A DNA stretch of 64,000 nt from Pseudomonas berkeleyensis (GTDB taxonomy: Bacteria; Pseudomonadota; Gammaproteobacteria; Pseudomonadales; Pseudomonadaceae). The position numbers and the translations under genes were made by a program. The stretch is taken from positions 2,484,001 through 2,548,000 of the forward strand of contig NZ_CP059139.1 in the NCBI RefSeq assembly GCF_014109765.1, read 5' to 3'. Under the pieces are notes generated by a model. That model was given only the letters and a program-made list of their open reading frames with translations. It made no database searches and was not told where the DNA came from. Shown in pieces: positions 18,486 through 26,207 of the stretch; the stretch's first letter is position 1; each line of letters opens with the position of its first letter.

Positions 18486-19244
18486 CTACTCAGAGGCCAG
18501 CGTCTGCGTTTGTCGGCTTTCGTTGATGCGCGCCTGCACCCGGCCGCTGCGCACGCCTGCTGGCAATGGCCAGCGCATCTGCGCGCCAGGCAGCACATAC
18601 CCGAGAAGCCCTTCGGCCAGTGGCTGCTTGCCGCTGTCGCGCAAGAGATCGACCTGGGACAACCGGGCCGGAGCGGGGCCGAGGTTGCGCAGGTTGAGGA
18701 AGATGCCATCGCTGCCTTCGACGACGCGGTAGCGTAGATCGGGAGCCAGTGGCTGGCCCTGGCCTGGCGCTTCTCGCGCGCCGTCATCCAGATAGGCCCC
18801 AGGCCCGACCACGAACAAGGGTACCGAGTAGCGCATCTGGAACTGCACGCCCACTTGTGATGGGCGCGGTTGCGGCGGCAGTACCTCGTCGACCAGTACA
18901 CGGTAGGTGCGCAGTGTGCCGGCGCTCGGCGGCTCTAGATTGACCAGCCTGACCAGTTGCCGCTTGCCCGGCTGCAGCGTTGCCATCGGCGGGCTGCCCA
19001 CCACTTGCTTCTGCGGCGTCAGGCGATCTTCGAAGCCCTCCTGTTCCCAGGCCAGCACGCGAACCTGCAAATCCACCGGCTCCTGCCCACGGTTTTCCAG
19101 CCACAGCGCGGCGGACTTCTGTCGATCCGCTTCGATCAGCGGGTTGATCGGCCAGATCAGGATGGAGCTGGCGGCCTGCGTGGCCAGGCTGGCCAACGAT
19201 GCGGCCAGGCTCAGGCAGCAGGCGAAGAGGGTGTGTGTCCTCAT
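18486..19244 (-). CDS. csuC: Periplasmic pilus chaperone (CsuC-like)
   Basis: This 252-residue PapD-superfamily chaperone has a signal peptide (ending SLATQAASS) and two Ig-like domains. The strand LWLENRGQEPVDLQVRVLAW, the basic subunit-anchoring residues in GKRQLVRLV, and RTYRVLVDEVLPP before the FQMRYSVPLFV strand fit the family. It donates a strand to unfolded pilins and delivers them to the usher. It lies three bases after the csuB-like gene. The archaic-family assignment rests on the SCPU subunits around it. Confidence 0.9.
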   Translation of the reverse strand: MRTHTLFACCLSLAASLASLATQAASSILIWPINPLIEADRQKSAALWLENRGQEPVDLQVRVLAWEQEGFEDRLTPQKQVVGSPPMATLQPGKRQLVRLVNLEPPSAGTLRTYRVLVDEVLPPQPRPSQVGVQFQMRYSVPLFVVGPGAYLDDGAREAPGQGQPLAPDLRYRVVEGSDGIFLNLRNLGPAPARLSQVDLLRDSGKQPLAEGLLGYVLPGAQMRWPLPAGVRSGRVQARINESRQTQTLASE

Positions 19245-19247
19245 GGC

Positions 19248-19820
19248 TCAATAACTCACGGTCACGGTGATGGTGTCGGTGTAGATGCCGGCTGACGGCA
19301 GCGGGCTGACACTGAACAGGCGGGCATAGACCGTGTAGGTCTGCGTGGCGCCGCCAACGGGAAAGTTGATGCTCATGCGCGTGCCACCGTTGTTGCCATC
19401 GCCCCAGACGATGTTGCGTGCAGCGTCCTGGTACAGCTGGTAGCGCAGGCGCTCCGCACCACGTGCGAGGTAGCGTCCGCCACCGACGCTGCTGGCATTG
19501 AGGCCGGCATTGAACGCAATCGTGACAGCGGTACCTGGGGAACATTGCAGCACGATGGAGCCATTGCCCGGTGTGCTGGCGGTGTCCAGGTTGCTTGGCA
19601 GGGTGCTGATCTGGCCGAACGAAATGCTGCCGAACGAGGTGGCGTCGCTGCCACCGGCGCCGAGCAAACACCCCGGCACGATTTCCGCGCGTATCTGGAA
19701 GCTCTGGCTGACGATCAGGTCGTTGATGCCCGTGTCGCCCTGAGCAGGCAAGGTGTGCATGGCCAGGACGCTCAGGCAGAACAGGCTGGAAACCCCGAGT
19801 GACTGGCTCCGGCACGGCAT
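19248..19820 (-). CDS. csuB: Spore-coat-U-domain minor pilus subunit (CsuB-like)
   Basis: This secreted SCPU-domain protein of 190 residues has a signal ending LPAQG. The domain opens with SQSFQIRAEIVPGCLLGAGG, has LQCSPGTAVTIAFNAG with the second Cys, and ends TDTITVTVSY. The ATG at 19820 overlaps the upstream stop (TGATG); GTG and TTG codons immediately before it are alternatives. By position it matches CsuB of the Acinetobacter operon, an adaptor subunit. Function within the pilus is inferred. Confidence 0.85.
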   Translation of the reverse strand: MPCRSQSLGVSSLFCLSVLAMHTLPAQGDTGINDLIVSQSFQIRAEIVPGCLLGAGGSDATSFGSISFGQISTLPSNLDTASTPGNGSIVLQCSPGTAVTIAFNAGLNASSVGGGRYLARGAERLRYQLYQDAARNIVWGDGNNGGTRMSINFPVGGATQTYTVYARLFSVSPLPSAGIYTDTITVTVSY

Positions 19821-20320
19821 CACCAACTCACCGTGACGGTCAGCGTGTCGCTGTAGCTACCGGGCGGTGGTGCGCTCTGCGCCGGCACACGGGCATAGAT
19901 CGGTAGCCACTGATCCTGGCCATTGCCGACGGCGCTGACCCCCGTGCTGTTGTCCCAGACGGTGACGTAGTCTGCGCCAGTGTAGAGGTTGTAGGTGAGC
20001 ACGGCCGAGCTGGGGCCGACCATCTGCCGAGTGTTGGTGGTTCCGCTGTAGCCAGCATTGATCAGCACGCGGTAGGGGATGCTCTGCTGGCAATTGACGC
20101 GTAGGGCGCCTGCTCCCGGCTGGCCGACGCGGGTGAGCAGGTTGTCGAGCCTGAGGTGGGTGCCGAAATCCAGCGTACCGAAGCTGATACCCGAGCCACT
20201 GCTGCTACCTGCCTGGCAGGCCGGCAACACCTCGACGTTCAGGCCGATGGTGGCGGTCTTGTCGACCGCCGGCAGAGCTGCCGGAGTCAGCAGGAGTAGA
20301 AGGGCGATCAGGCGCGGCAT
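19820..20320 (-). CDS. csuA: Spore-coat-U-domain minor pilus subunit (CsuA-like)
   Basis: This 166-residue secreted protein has a signal MPRLIALLLLLTPAALPA and a single SCPU domain: IGLNVEVLPACQAGSS at the N-terminal strand, LRVNCQQSIPYRVLINAG around the second Cys, and SDTLTVTVSW at the end. It lies between the major-subunit-like gene and the csuB-like gene with a one-base overlap at its 3' end. The family is clear; which subunit it is rests on gene order. Confidence 0.85.
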   Translation of the reverse strand: MPRLIALLLLLTPAALPAVDKTATIGLNVEVLPACQAGSSSGSGISFGTLDFGTHLRLDNLLTRVGQPGAGALRVNCQQSIPYRVLINAGYSGTTNTRQMVGPSSAVLTYNLYTGADYVTVWDNSTGVSAVGNGQDQWLPIYARVPAQSAPPPGSYSDTLTVTVSW

Positions 20321-20371
20321 GACGATTCTTCCCTGGCGAGTTCGAGACCCTCTTGGTGATGCGAGTGGTGA

Positions 20372-20905
20372 TTACCAGGCGATGGTGACCTGTACGGTAT
20401 CCGTGTAGGTGCCTGGGCTGGGGGTGGTTTGTGCCGGGACTCGGCCGTAGACGATCACTTCTTCGCTGTTGCCCGTGCCGGTACCCGAGAGCACCGTGCC
20501 TGTGGCTCCGCCATCGCCCCACGCCAGGGTTCGGCCGCTGTTCTGATACAGGTTGTAAGCGACGTAGGCGCCTGAGTTGATCATGCGTCGTTGACCGCCC
20601 GTGGCGTTCTGCCCGGCGTTGAGCGCGATGCTGTAGGCCGTGCCGAGGCTGCATTGCAAGCCGAATGAACTGCCGCCGGCACTGCCGAAGGAGCGTCCGT
20701 CGATCAGGTTGGCGAGGTCGTTGTAGTTGCCGAAGGACAGTGAACCGAAGGTGTTGCTGCTAGCGCCTGCGGTGCCGTTGGTCACGGTACAGCCGGTGCC
20801 GATGGTGATCTGGACGTTCAGTTGACCCTGCAACTGGCCTGCTGAGAAAGCCGGTGTGGCAGCGAGAGAAAAAGCCAGAACAGCGGTTCTCATGACGGAC
20901 TTCAT
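20372..20905 (-). CDS. Spore-coat-U-domain major pilin (CsuA/B-like)
   Basis: This 177-residue secreted subunit is first in the operon. It has the signal MKSVMRTAVLAFSLAATPAFSA, donor strand region LQGQLNVQITIGTGC, FGLQCSLGTAYSIALNAGQN with the second Cys, and the C-terminal TDTVQVTIAW. As in csu operons the first gene is expected to encode the main rod subunit, joined by donor-strand exchange. The ATG at 20905 is preceded by AAGGGACTCGACCT on the minus strand. The Gly/Ser/Thr-rich composition is typical of the family. Confidence 0.87.
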   Translation of the reverse strand: MKSVMRTAVLAFSLAATPAFSAGQLQGQLNVQITIGTGCTVTNGTAGASSNTFGSLSFGNYNDLANLIDGRSFGSAGGSSFGLQCSLGTAYSIALNAGQNATGGQRRMINSGAYVAYNLYQNSGRTLAWGDGGATGTVLSGTGTGNSEEVIVYGRVPAQTTPSPGTYTDTVQVTIAW

Positions 20906-21047
20906 AGGTCGAGTCCCTTCGAATTGGAGTTGCTTGGACGATAGTCCAGCCCATTCTTCTGCTCAAAAAACGTGCAGCCGATGCCCAGGAAGTCGAGATT
21001 TCATCCTGACAATTTAAGTGTCTGATTGATCAGAAAAAAACTGGCTA

Positions 21048-21088
21048 TGTAAGAAATGACTGAAAACTATATGAGGTCATTTCTTACA
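21048..21088. promoter_or_regulatory. Perfect 13-bp dyad in the AT-rich leader of the pilus operon
   Basis: Arms TGTAAGAAATGAC (21048-21060) and GTCATTTCTTACA (21076-21088) are perfectly complementary around a 15-base centre. A shorter dyad TCTGAT-TG-ATCAGA lies at 21021-21034, and CTGAAAA/TTTTCAG arms (21060-21066, 21092-21098) overlap the large one. The whole stretch 20990-21120 is far AT-richer than its surroundings. It lies 58 bases after the siderophore ATPase stop and 143 bases before the first pilin gene. On the minus strand the hairpin is followed after six bases by seven T, so it could be the terminator of the upstream operon, or an operator for the pilus promoter. Confidence 0.6.
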
Positions 21089-21145
21089 GTCTTTTCAGAC
21101 AAATCCTTTTCCTTACGGAAGGCGCTGCGGCGTTTTGCCGTCTGT

Positions 21146-21967
21146 TCACGGCCGGCTAACCCCGGCAATCACCGGCGTTCCGCTGACCGGGTCACGTAGC
21201 AGCGTGCAACGTACGCCGTACAGCTGCTCGACCAGCTCCGAAGTAACGACTTCCTCTGGTCGGCCGCTGGCGACGATCCGGCCCTGGTGCATGGCGATCA
21301 GGTGGTCGGCATAGCGGCAGGCACTGGAGAGATCATGCACCACCATCACCACGGTCTTGCCGGCGGCAGAGAGCTGGCGGATCAGCTCGAATACTTCGAT
21401 CTGATGACCCAGATCCAGCGCCGAGGTAGGTTCGTCGAGCAGCAGCAGCGGCGTGGCCTGGGCGATGGCCATGGCGATCCAGGCGCGCTGGCGCTGGCCG
21501 CCGGACATCGACTCCAGTGGCCGGTCAGCCAGTTCTTTCAGATCGGCTGCGACCAGAGCCGCGTCGACGATGGCCTGGTCTTCCTCGCTCCATTGGCGCA
21601 GCAGGCTCTGGTGCGGTTGGCGGCCGAAACGGATCAACTCACTGACCGTCAGTCCATCCGGCGCGGTAGCGTCCTGCGGCAGCAAGGCAAGTCGACGCGC
21701 CACTTCGCGCGAGGGCAGGCTGCCGATGGCCTTGCCGTCGAGCAGTACGCTGCCGGAGATGGGTTTGTGCAGGCGGGCAAGGCCAGCGAGCAGGGTGGAT
21801 TTGCCGCAGCCATTGGGGCCGACGATGGCACTGACCTGGCCGCTGGGGATTTGCAGGTCGAGGCCTTCGATGATACGAGTCTGGGCATAGCCCATGCTCA
21901 GGTCGCGCGCTTCCAGGCGCACATCGGTCTGGCTGGCGTCGCCGAGCAGTGAGGAAAGCAGGGTCAT
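21146..21967 (-). CDS. Ferric-siderophore ABC transporter ATP-binding protein (FecE/FepC type)
   Basis: This 273-residue ATPase has Walker A GPNGCGKST (50-58), LPQDATAPDGLTV Q-loop, signature MSGGQRQR (154-161), Walker B LLLLDEPTSALD (174-185) and the switch His in MVVHDLSSACRYAD. It energises import of ferric siderophore or a similar chelate through the two FecCD permeases before it. The ATG at 21967 overlaps the permease stop (ATGA). It is the last gene of a four-gene operon: binding protein, two permeases, ATPase. Confidence 0.93.
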   Translation of the reverse strand: MTLLSSLLGDASQTDVRLEARDLSMGYAQTRIIEGLDLQIPSGQVSAIVGPNGCGKSTLLAGLARLHKPISGSVLLDGKAIGSLPSREVARRLALLPQDATAPDGLTVSELIRFGRQPHQSLLRQWSEEDQAIVDAALVAADLKELADRPLESMSGGQRQRAWIAMAIAQATPLLLLDEPTSALDLGHQIEVFELIRQLSAAGKTVVMVVHDLSSACRYADHLIAMHQGRIVASGRPEEVVTSELVEQLYGVRCTLLRDPVSGTPVIAGVSRP

Positions 21968-23028
21968 GTCGAACTCCGTGGGGCCTGGCGCAGCAGAATC
22001 CACAGCAGGTAGGGGCCGCCGACCACGGCGGCGATGATGCCGACGGGTATTTCGATGGGCGCCAGCAGGGTACGGCCGAGCCAGTCGGCGAGGATCATCA
22101 TCAACGCGCCGGACAGCGCGGCATTGAGCACCGGCACGCCGTGGCGGTTGCACAGGTGCCGGGCCATTTCCGGTGCGGCCAGGGCGATCAGGCCGACCGG
22201 GCCGACGACGGCAACGGCCAGTGCGGTCAGCCATACGCACAGCGCCAGGGTCAGCAGGCGCATGCGTTGCAGGCGTACGCCGAGGCCGATGGCGACACTG
22301 TCGGAGAAGCGCATCAGGCTCAGGGCATTGGCCAGCAGCTTGGCCAGTGGTAAACCGGCGGCCAAGCCGATGCCGAGCAGCAGCACCGAGTCGGCGGGGC
22401 GTGCGTTGAGGCTGCCGACCGTCCAGGGATAGGCGGCATTGGCGGCGTCCATGTCGCTGCGTGCCAGCATCAGGTTGGTCGCCGCACCGAACAACGCGCC
22501 GATGGCAATGCCGACGACGATGAAGCGATAGCCGCGTGCGCCACCGCCAGCAGCCAGGGCGAAGGTCAGCACGGCGGCCGTGGCGGCGCCGCTCAGTGCC
22601 AGGACTGAGGGCGCAAGACTGGTGGGCACGGCGACGATGGAGGCGACGGCGAAGGCGGTGGCGCCGTTGTCGATGCCGATCACCCCCGGTGTGGCCAGGC
22701 GGTTGCGCGCCAGGGTCTGCAGCAGGCAGCCGGCGGCGCCTAGGGCGGCGCCACTGAGCAGGCCGGCAACCAGTCGCGGCAGGCGCAGTTCCTGAATTAG
22801 GAATACCTGCAGTGCCTCACCCTGGCCGAGGGCGGCTTGCAAGGCTTTCCAAGGCGTTAGCGCGTCGTCGCCGGCCGCCAGTATCCAGGCGCCGACGCCG
22901 ATCAGCAGCAGGCCGAGGATCAGCGCCACGAGCAGGCTGCTTCGATGCAGCAGCAGGCTGCATGTGCCCAGGCGCAGCAGATGATGTCCGGGCGGAGCGA
23001 TCAGGGAGTGTGAAGGGAATACGTTCAT
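21964..23028 (-). CDS. FecCD-family siderophore ABC permease (second subunit)
   Basis: This 354-residue permease of the BtuC/FecCD family has about nine or ten helices, with RLPRLVAGLLSGAALGAAGC near the N-terminus and GPVGLIALAAPEMARHL, the cytoplasmic loop that contacts the ATPase. The start chosen is the ATG at 23028, one base after the upstream permease stop. It pairs with the gene at 23030-24031 as a heterodimeric channel in the FepD/FepG manner. The N-terminal ~25 residues before the first helix are longer than usual. Confidence 0.92.
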   Translation of the reverse strand: MNVFPSHSLIAPPGHHLLRLGTCSLLLHRSSLLVALILGLLLIGVGAWILAAGDDALTPWKALQAALGQGEALQVFLIQELRLPRLVAGLLSGAALGAAGCLLQTLARNRLATPGVIGIDNGATAFAVASIVAVPTSLAPSVLALSGAATAAVLTFALAAGGGARGYRFIVVGIAIGALFGAATNLMLARSDMDAANAAYPWTVGSLNARPADSVLLLGIGLAAGLPLAKLLANALSLMRFSDSVAIGLGVRLQRMRLLTLALCVWLTALAVAVVGPVGLIALAAPEMARHLCNRHGVPVLNAALSGALMMILADWLGRTLLAPIEIPVGIIAAVVGGPYLLWILLRQAPRSST

Positions 23029-23029
23029 G

Positions 23030-24031
23030 TCACAGGGTCGGTAGGCGGTGGTTGCGCACCACGGCAATCAGGATCGGTGCACCGACGAAGGCGGTCACCA
23101 CGCCCACCGGCAGTTCATAAGGACGCACCAGCAGGCGCGAGATGACATCGGCCAGCAGCAGGACGCAGGGGCCGAGCAGCATGCTCAGGGCCAGGGTGCG
23201 GCGGATGTCGGAACCCACCAGACGGCGAGCGATATAGGGCACGATCAGGCCAATGAAACCGATGGGGCCGGCGGCGGCAGTGGCGGTGCCGACCAGGATC
23301 GCCACTGCCAGCAAGGTGCTCAGGCGCGTCAGTTGCGGATGATGGCCGAGGCCGCTGGCCACGCGTTCGCCCAGCGCCAGGGCCGCCAACGGGCGCACCA
23401 CGAGGAGCGCCATGAGGAGGCCGCCGATCAGCCCGGGCAGACTCCAGTCGACAGTGTCCAGCGGACGACCCGCCAGGGCGCCGATGACCCAGAAGCGCAT
23501 TTCGTCGGCGGTGCGCTGATCCCACAACAGCAGCAGGCTGCTCAGCGCGCCGAGCATGCCGGAGAAGGCCGCGCCGGCCAGCACCAGGCGCACGGGATCA
23601 TCACCGACGCCACGCATGCGGGTGACCAGTAGCACCAGTACGCAGCCCACCAGCGCGCCGAGCATGGCCACGCCCAGGTGCAGGCTGGCGGCCGAAGCCC
23701 CCAGGTTGATCGCCAGCACCACCGCAAACGAGGCGCCAGCGCTGACCCCGAGCAATCCGGGCTCGGCCAAGGGGTTGCGGGTTACCGCCTGCAGCAGCAC
23801 GCCGGCCGCACCTAGGGCGATGCCGACCAGCAGGGCCAGCTCGGTACGTAGCCAGCGCAACTCGAAGACGATGAAACGGGCATCGTCATCGCTGCCGCCA
23901 AGCAGGGCCTGCAGGCTGGGCAGAGTGCCGATGTCCCCTGCGCCCAGCAGCAGGCTGGCCACGCACAGCAGCGCCAGGCACAGGGTTGCGTAACCCAGCG
24001 CCTGGGCAACGGAGAGGCGTGATGCGCGCAT
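23030..24031 (-). CDS. FecCD-family siderophore ABC permease (first subunit)
   Basis: This 333-residue BtuC/FecCD permease has family blocks RWLRTELALLVGIALGAAG, NPLAEPGLLGVSAGASFAV, GVGDDPVRLVLAGAAFS and GPIGFIGLIVPYIARRLVG, the ATPase-contact loop. The ATG at 24031 overlaps the stop of the binding-protein gene by one base (TGATG). It forms the inner-membrane pore with the next gene product. Confidence 0.92.
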   Translation of the reverse strand: MRASRLSVAQALGYATLCLALLCVASLLLGAGDIGTLPSLQALLGGSDDDARFIVFELRWLRTELALLVGIALGAAGVLLQAVTRNPLAEPGLLGVSAGASFAVVLAINLGASAASLHLGVAMLGALVGCVLVLLVTRMRGVGDDPVRLVLAGAAFSGMLGALSSLLLLWDQRTADEMRFWVIGALAGRPLDTVDWSLPGLIGGLLMALLVVRPLAALALGERVASGLGHHPQLTRLSTLLAVAILVGTATAAAGPIGFIGLIVPYIARRLVGSDIRRTLALSMLLGPCVLLLADVISRLLVRPYELPVGVVTAFVGAPILIAVVRNHRLPTL

Positions 24032-24945
24032 CAGTCGAGCAGGGCCTTCTCCACGTCATCGAGTACCTGCTGGGCCGCAAGGTAACCGGAGCTGCTGCTC
24101 CAGATCTGCCCGTCGACGGTTACCACGTGATCGTCAGCAACGGCTTGCAGGCGGGTGAAGGCGGGCTGCTTGCGCGCGTCATCGAGTGCCTTGCGGCCAT
24201 CCGGATTGAGCGTGGCGAGGAAGATCCAGTCGGCATTGATACGTGACAGGTTCTCCAGGCTGAGCACATCGCTGTGCGGTTTCTGCACCTGGGCTGCGGC
24301 CAGTTCATTGGCGCGCAGGCCGAGCTCGTTCAGCAGTTGGCCAACGAACAGGTGGCTGGACATGATCACCGGCCCCTGCGGGTTCCAGCGCACCACGCTG
24401 ACTTCCTGGTTCTGGGGCAGGCGCCGGCGCAGTTCGGCGCTGCGCTGCTCGATCTCGGCGATGTGTTGCTGGCCTTGTTCTTTCCTGCCAAGTGCCTGGG
24501 CGTAGGTCATGTAGGTGTCGCGCCAGTCCTGAAAGGCAGTGCCGGTGGGCACCACGGTGGGCGCCATCAGGCTCAGCTTGGCGTACAACTCGCGCGACAG
24601 GTCGCTGGAGGCCAGTACCAGATCTGGCTGCAGACGCAGGATGGCTTCCAGATTGGGTTCGCGCACGCTGCCCACTAGGGTGATCTTACCGGCCTTGGTC
24701 TTGAGATAGTCCGGGACGTCATTGCCACCGCGGCTGGCCAGGGTGCCGACGGGTTGTATGCCGAGCGACAGCGTGGCATCCAGAGCACTATCGCCCAGCG
24801 CCACCACGCGCTGTGGTGTGCCGCTGAGTTTCAGCGGGCCATAGGCGCTGTCCAGCGTGCGTTCGCTGGCATGCAGAGGGAGGGCGAGAAATAGCGATGT
24901 GGCAATTACCAGCACCGCACGCTGCAAGAGAGAGGGGATAGACAT
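24031..24945 (-). CDS. Ferric-siderophore periplasmic binding protein (FepB/FecB type)
   Basis: This 304-residue type III periplasmic receptor has a signal MSIPSLLQRAVLVIATSLFL and cleavage after LHA, with no lipobox. It has the TroA/FecB-like start RTLDSAYGPLKLSGTPQRVVALG and NLEAILRLQPDLVLAS, the segment following the first lobe. It captures an iron chelate and passes it to the FecCD pair. The ATG at 24945 has GGAG seven bases upstream; an in-frame start 60 bases earlier lacks one. It is first in the operon, behind a Fur-box candidate at 25026-25044. No TonB receptor is adjacent, so the ligand is unknown. Confidence 0.9.
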   Translation of the reverse strand: MSIPSLLQRAVLVIATSLFLALPLHASERTLDSAYGPLKLSGTPQRVVALGDSALDATLSLGIQPVGTLASRGGNDVPDYLKTKAGKITLVGSVREPNLEAILRLQPDLVLASSDLSRELYAKLSLMAPTVVPTGTAFQDWRDTYMTYAQALGRKEQGQQHIAEIEQRSAELRRRLPQNQEVSVVRWNPQGPVIMSSHLFVGQLLNELGLRANELAAAQVQKPHSDVLSLENLSRINADWIFLATLNPDGRKALDDARKQPAFTRLQAVADDHVVTVDGQIWSSSSGYLAAQQVLDDVEKALLD

Positions 24946-25025
24946 GCTGGACTCCAGGTCGAGACGAGCAGCGACAAGCGCTGTCTGTGGCGGGATCGAA
25001 AGCAAGCTATCTTTTTACTGTCAGG

Positions 25026-25044
25026 GCTAATGAAAATCCATTGC
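25026..25044. promoter_or_regulatory. Candidate Fur box of the siderophore ABC operon
   Basis: GCTAATGAAAATCCATTGC matches the 19-base Fur consensus GATAATGATAATCATTATC at 13 positions, including the AATGA.AATC core. It lies about 80 bases upstream of the binding-protein ATG, the right place for iron repression. The match was counted by eye. Confidence 0.55.
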
Positions 25045-25136
25045 ATTTACGAGGTGTTTACAGTTATGCGTGCCGAATAAGCCAGCTACGTGCGTCATGC
25101 TGCTCATCCACGGTTGCACACGCTTAGTGTCCCTGG

Positions 25137-25159
25137 CCCTATCCCCGGAGGGGCGAGGG
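25137..25159. repeat. GC-rich imperfect palindrome in non-coding DNA
   Basis: CCCTATCCCC (25137-25146) and GGGGCGAGGG (25150-25159) match at 8 of 10 positions around a three-base loop. It resembles the CCCT..CCC/GGG..AGGG palindromes scattered between Pseudomonas genes. It lies in the 570-base stretch 24946-25515, which has no intact gene. Besides this hairpin, that stretch holds the Fur-box candidate, a LysR-like relic and a repeat relic. Confidence 0.4.
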
Positions 25160-25320
25160 GGTCTATCACGCTCCATTGCTTCTTGTGTGAACCGTATTGT
25201 GGCTGCTGAGGACTGGCAGTCGCTGATCCGCGAACAGCCTTTTATCCGCTACAGCCGTTCTTGTTCGGAGGCCGGCAGGTGGGCGGCTTTCTACTGACGC
25301 TGCAGAAGTGGATCGAAGTC
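25160..25320 (+). pseudogene. Relic of a LysR-type regulator (effector-domain fragment, frameshifted)
   Basis: One frame reads AAEDWQSLIREQPFIRYSRS (25202-25261) and the next in-register piece, from 25264, reads FGGRQVGGFLLTLQKW. Together they resemble the LysR effector-domain stretch that usually reads roughly PFIRYDRRSFGGRQVDRFL. The two pieces differ by a two-base shift at 25262-25263. No N-terminal helix-turn-helix or C-terminal remainder is visible, and the fragment runs straight into a repeat relic at 25316. The similarity is from memory of the family, so this is tentative. Confidence 0.4.
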
Positions 25321-25396
25321 GAGCGCGACTCCGAGCGTTTTTCGCCTGTTTTTGTCTTGCCTGATCTTCGCTCGCTACGTTTTCACACGGGCTGAC
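25316..25396 (-). repeat. Decayed partial copy of the 35044-35247 element
   Basis: Bases 25316-25345 match the reverse complement of the interior of the element at 35044-35247 at about 28 of 30 positions (shared core CGCGACTCCGAGCGTT). After a deletion of about eleven bases, weaker similarity continues through TTGCCTG and GCTCGC to a degenerate version of the terminal repeat near 25380-25396. This is the left half of the element, inverted, with the other half missing. It shows that the element family is at least two-copy in this window. Confidence 0.55.
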
Positions 25397-25515
25397 CTGC
25401 CAGCATTTTCATTTTTTCTTTGAAACTCCTAACGGCTTTGCCTGCTTTTTTCGTGCCTGCGCCTGTTGCAGACTAGCGTCCATTTTCGCGTTACCTATTG
25501 ATCAGGAGAGTGTCC

Positions 25516-26166
25516 ATGAGCCCCGTTTCCTTCGCACGTCAGCGTTACACCACCAAGGCTTACGACGCGAGCCGCCAGGTGGATCAGGCGATCATCGACG
25601 AATTGCTGGAATTGCTGCGTCTGTCACCGTCTTCGGTCAATTCGCAGCCGTGGCACTTCGTCGTGGCGAGCACTGCCGAGGGCAAGGCGCGCCTGGCCAA
25701 GGGCGCGCAGGGCGGTTTCGCCTACAACCAGCCGAAGATTCTCAACGCCTCGCACGTGATCCTGATCTGCACCCGCCGTGACCTCGACGAGGCCTATCTG
25801 GCCGATGTGCTGCAGCAGGAGGCCGACGATGGCCGCTTCCGCGATGACGCGGCGCGCACCACCCAGCACAACACCCGCAGCAGCTATGTCGAACTGCACC
25901 GTGGCCTGGGCGATATCCCGCACTGGGCGGAGAAACAGGCCTATCTGGCGCTGGGCACCTTGCTCCTCGGCGCTGCTGCCAAAGGCGTGGATGCCACGCC
26001 GATGGAAGGCATCGACCGTGCGGCGCTGGATGAGGAGCTGGGTCTGGCCGCCCAGGGGCTGAGCAGCATGGTCGCGGTGGCGCTGGGGTATCACAGCGAC
26101 AGCGATTTCAATGCTGCGCTGCCGAAGTCGCGCCTGCCAGCCGAGCGCGTCTTCACTCACCTCTGA
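25516..26166 (+). CDS. nfsB: Oxygen-insensitive NAD(P)H nitroreductase (NfsB/NfnB type)
   Basis: This 216-residue FMN-dependent nitroreductase reduces nitroaromatics, quinones or dihydropteridine by two-electron steps. Conserved FMN-contact pieces are RYTTKAYD near residue 10, LRLSPSSVNSQPWHFVVAS around 37-55, and MEGIDRAALDEELGL near the C-terminus. The ATG at 25516 has AGGAGAG six bases upstream, which decides it over a start six codons earlier. It converges with ridA, with a strong hairpin between them. Confidence 0.92.
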   Translation: MSPVSFARQRYTTKAYDASRQVDQAIIDELLELLRLSPSSVNSQPWHFVVASTAEGKARLAKGAQGGFAYNQPKILNASHVILICTRRDLDEAYLADVLQQEADDGRFRDDAARTTQHNTRSSYVELHRGLGDIPHWAEKQAYLALGTLLLGAAAKGVDATPMEGIDRAALDEELGLAAQGLSSMVAVALGYHSDSDFNAALPKSRLPAERVFTHL

Positions 26167-26172
26167 GCCTTC

Positions 26173-26202
26173 GGTCGCGCCCTCGTCTGCAGGGGCGCGA
26201 CC
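26173..26202. terminator. Bidirectional hairpin between convergent nfsB and ridA-like genes
   Basis: GGTCGCGCCC (26173-26182) and GGGCGCGACC (26193-26202) form a perfect 10-base stem with a 10-base loop. It lies seven bases after the nitroreductase stop and just before the ridA-like stop. There is no T-run, so it may be a weak terminator or 3'-end stabiliser. Confidence 0.6.
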
Positions 26203-26207
26203 GCTGC

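Noticed and set aside
18784-19815. A 343-codon minus-strand open frame through the chaperone and csuB-like genes
   Set aside because: It is in another frame of the same strand as real pilus genes and is low-complexity Arg/Pro/His-rich sequence.
25070-25297. A 75-codon plus-strand frame read as a gene
   Set aside because: No ribosome site, no domain; its end fits a frameshifted LysR fragment better than a real protein.
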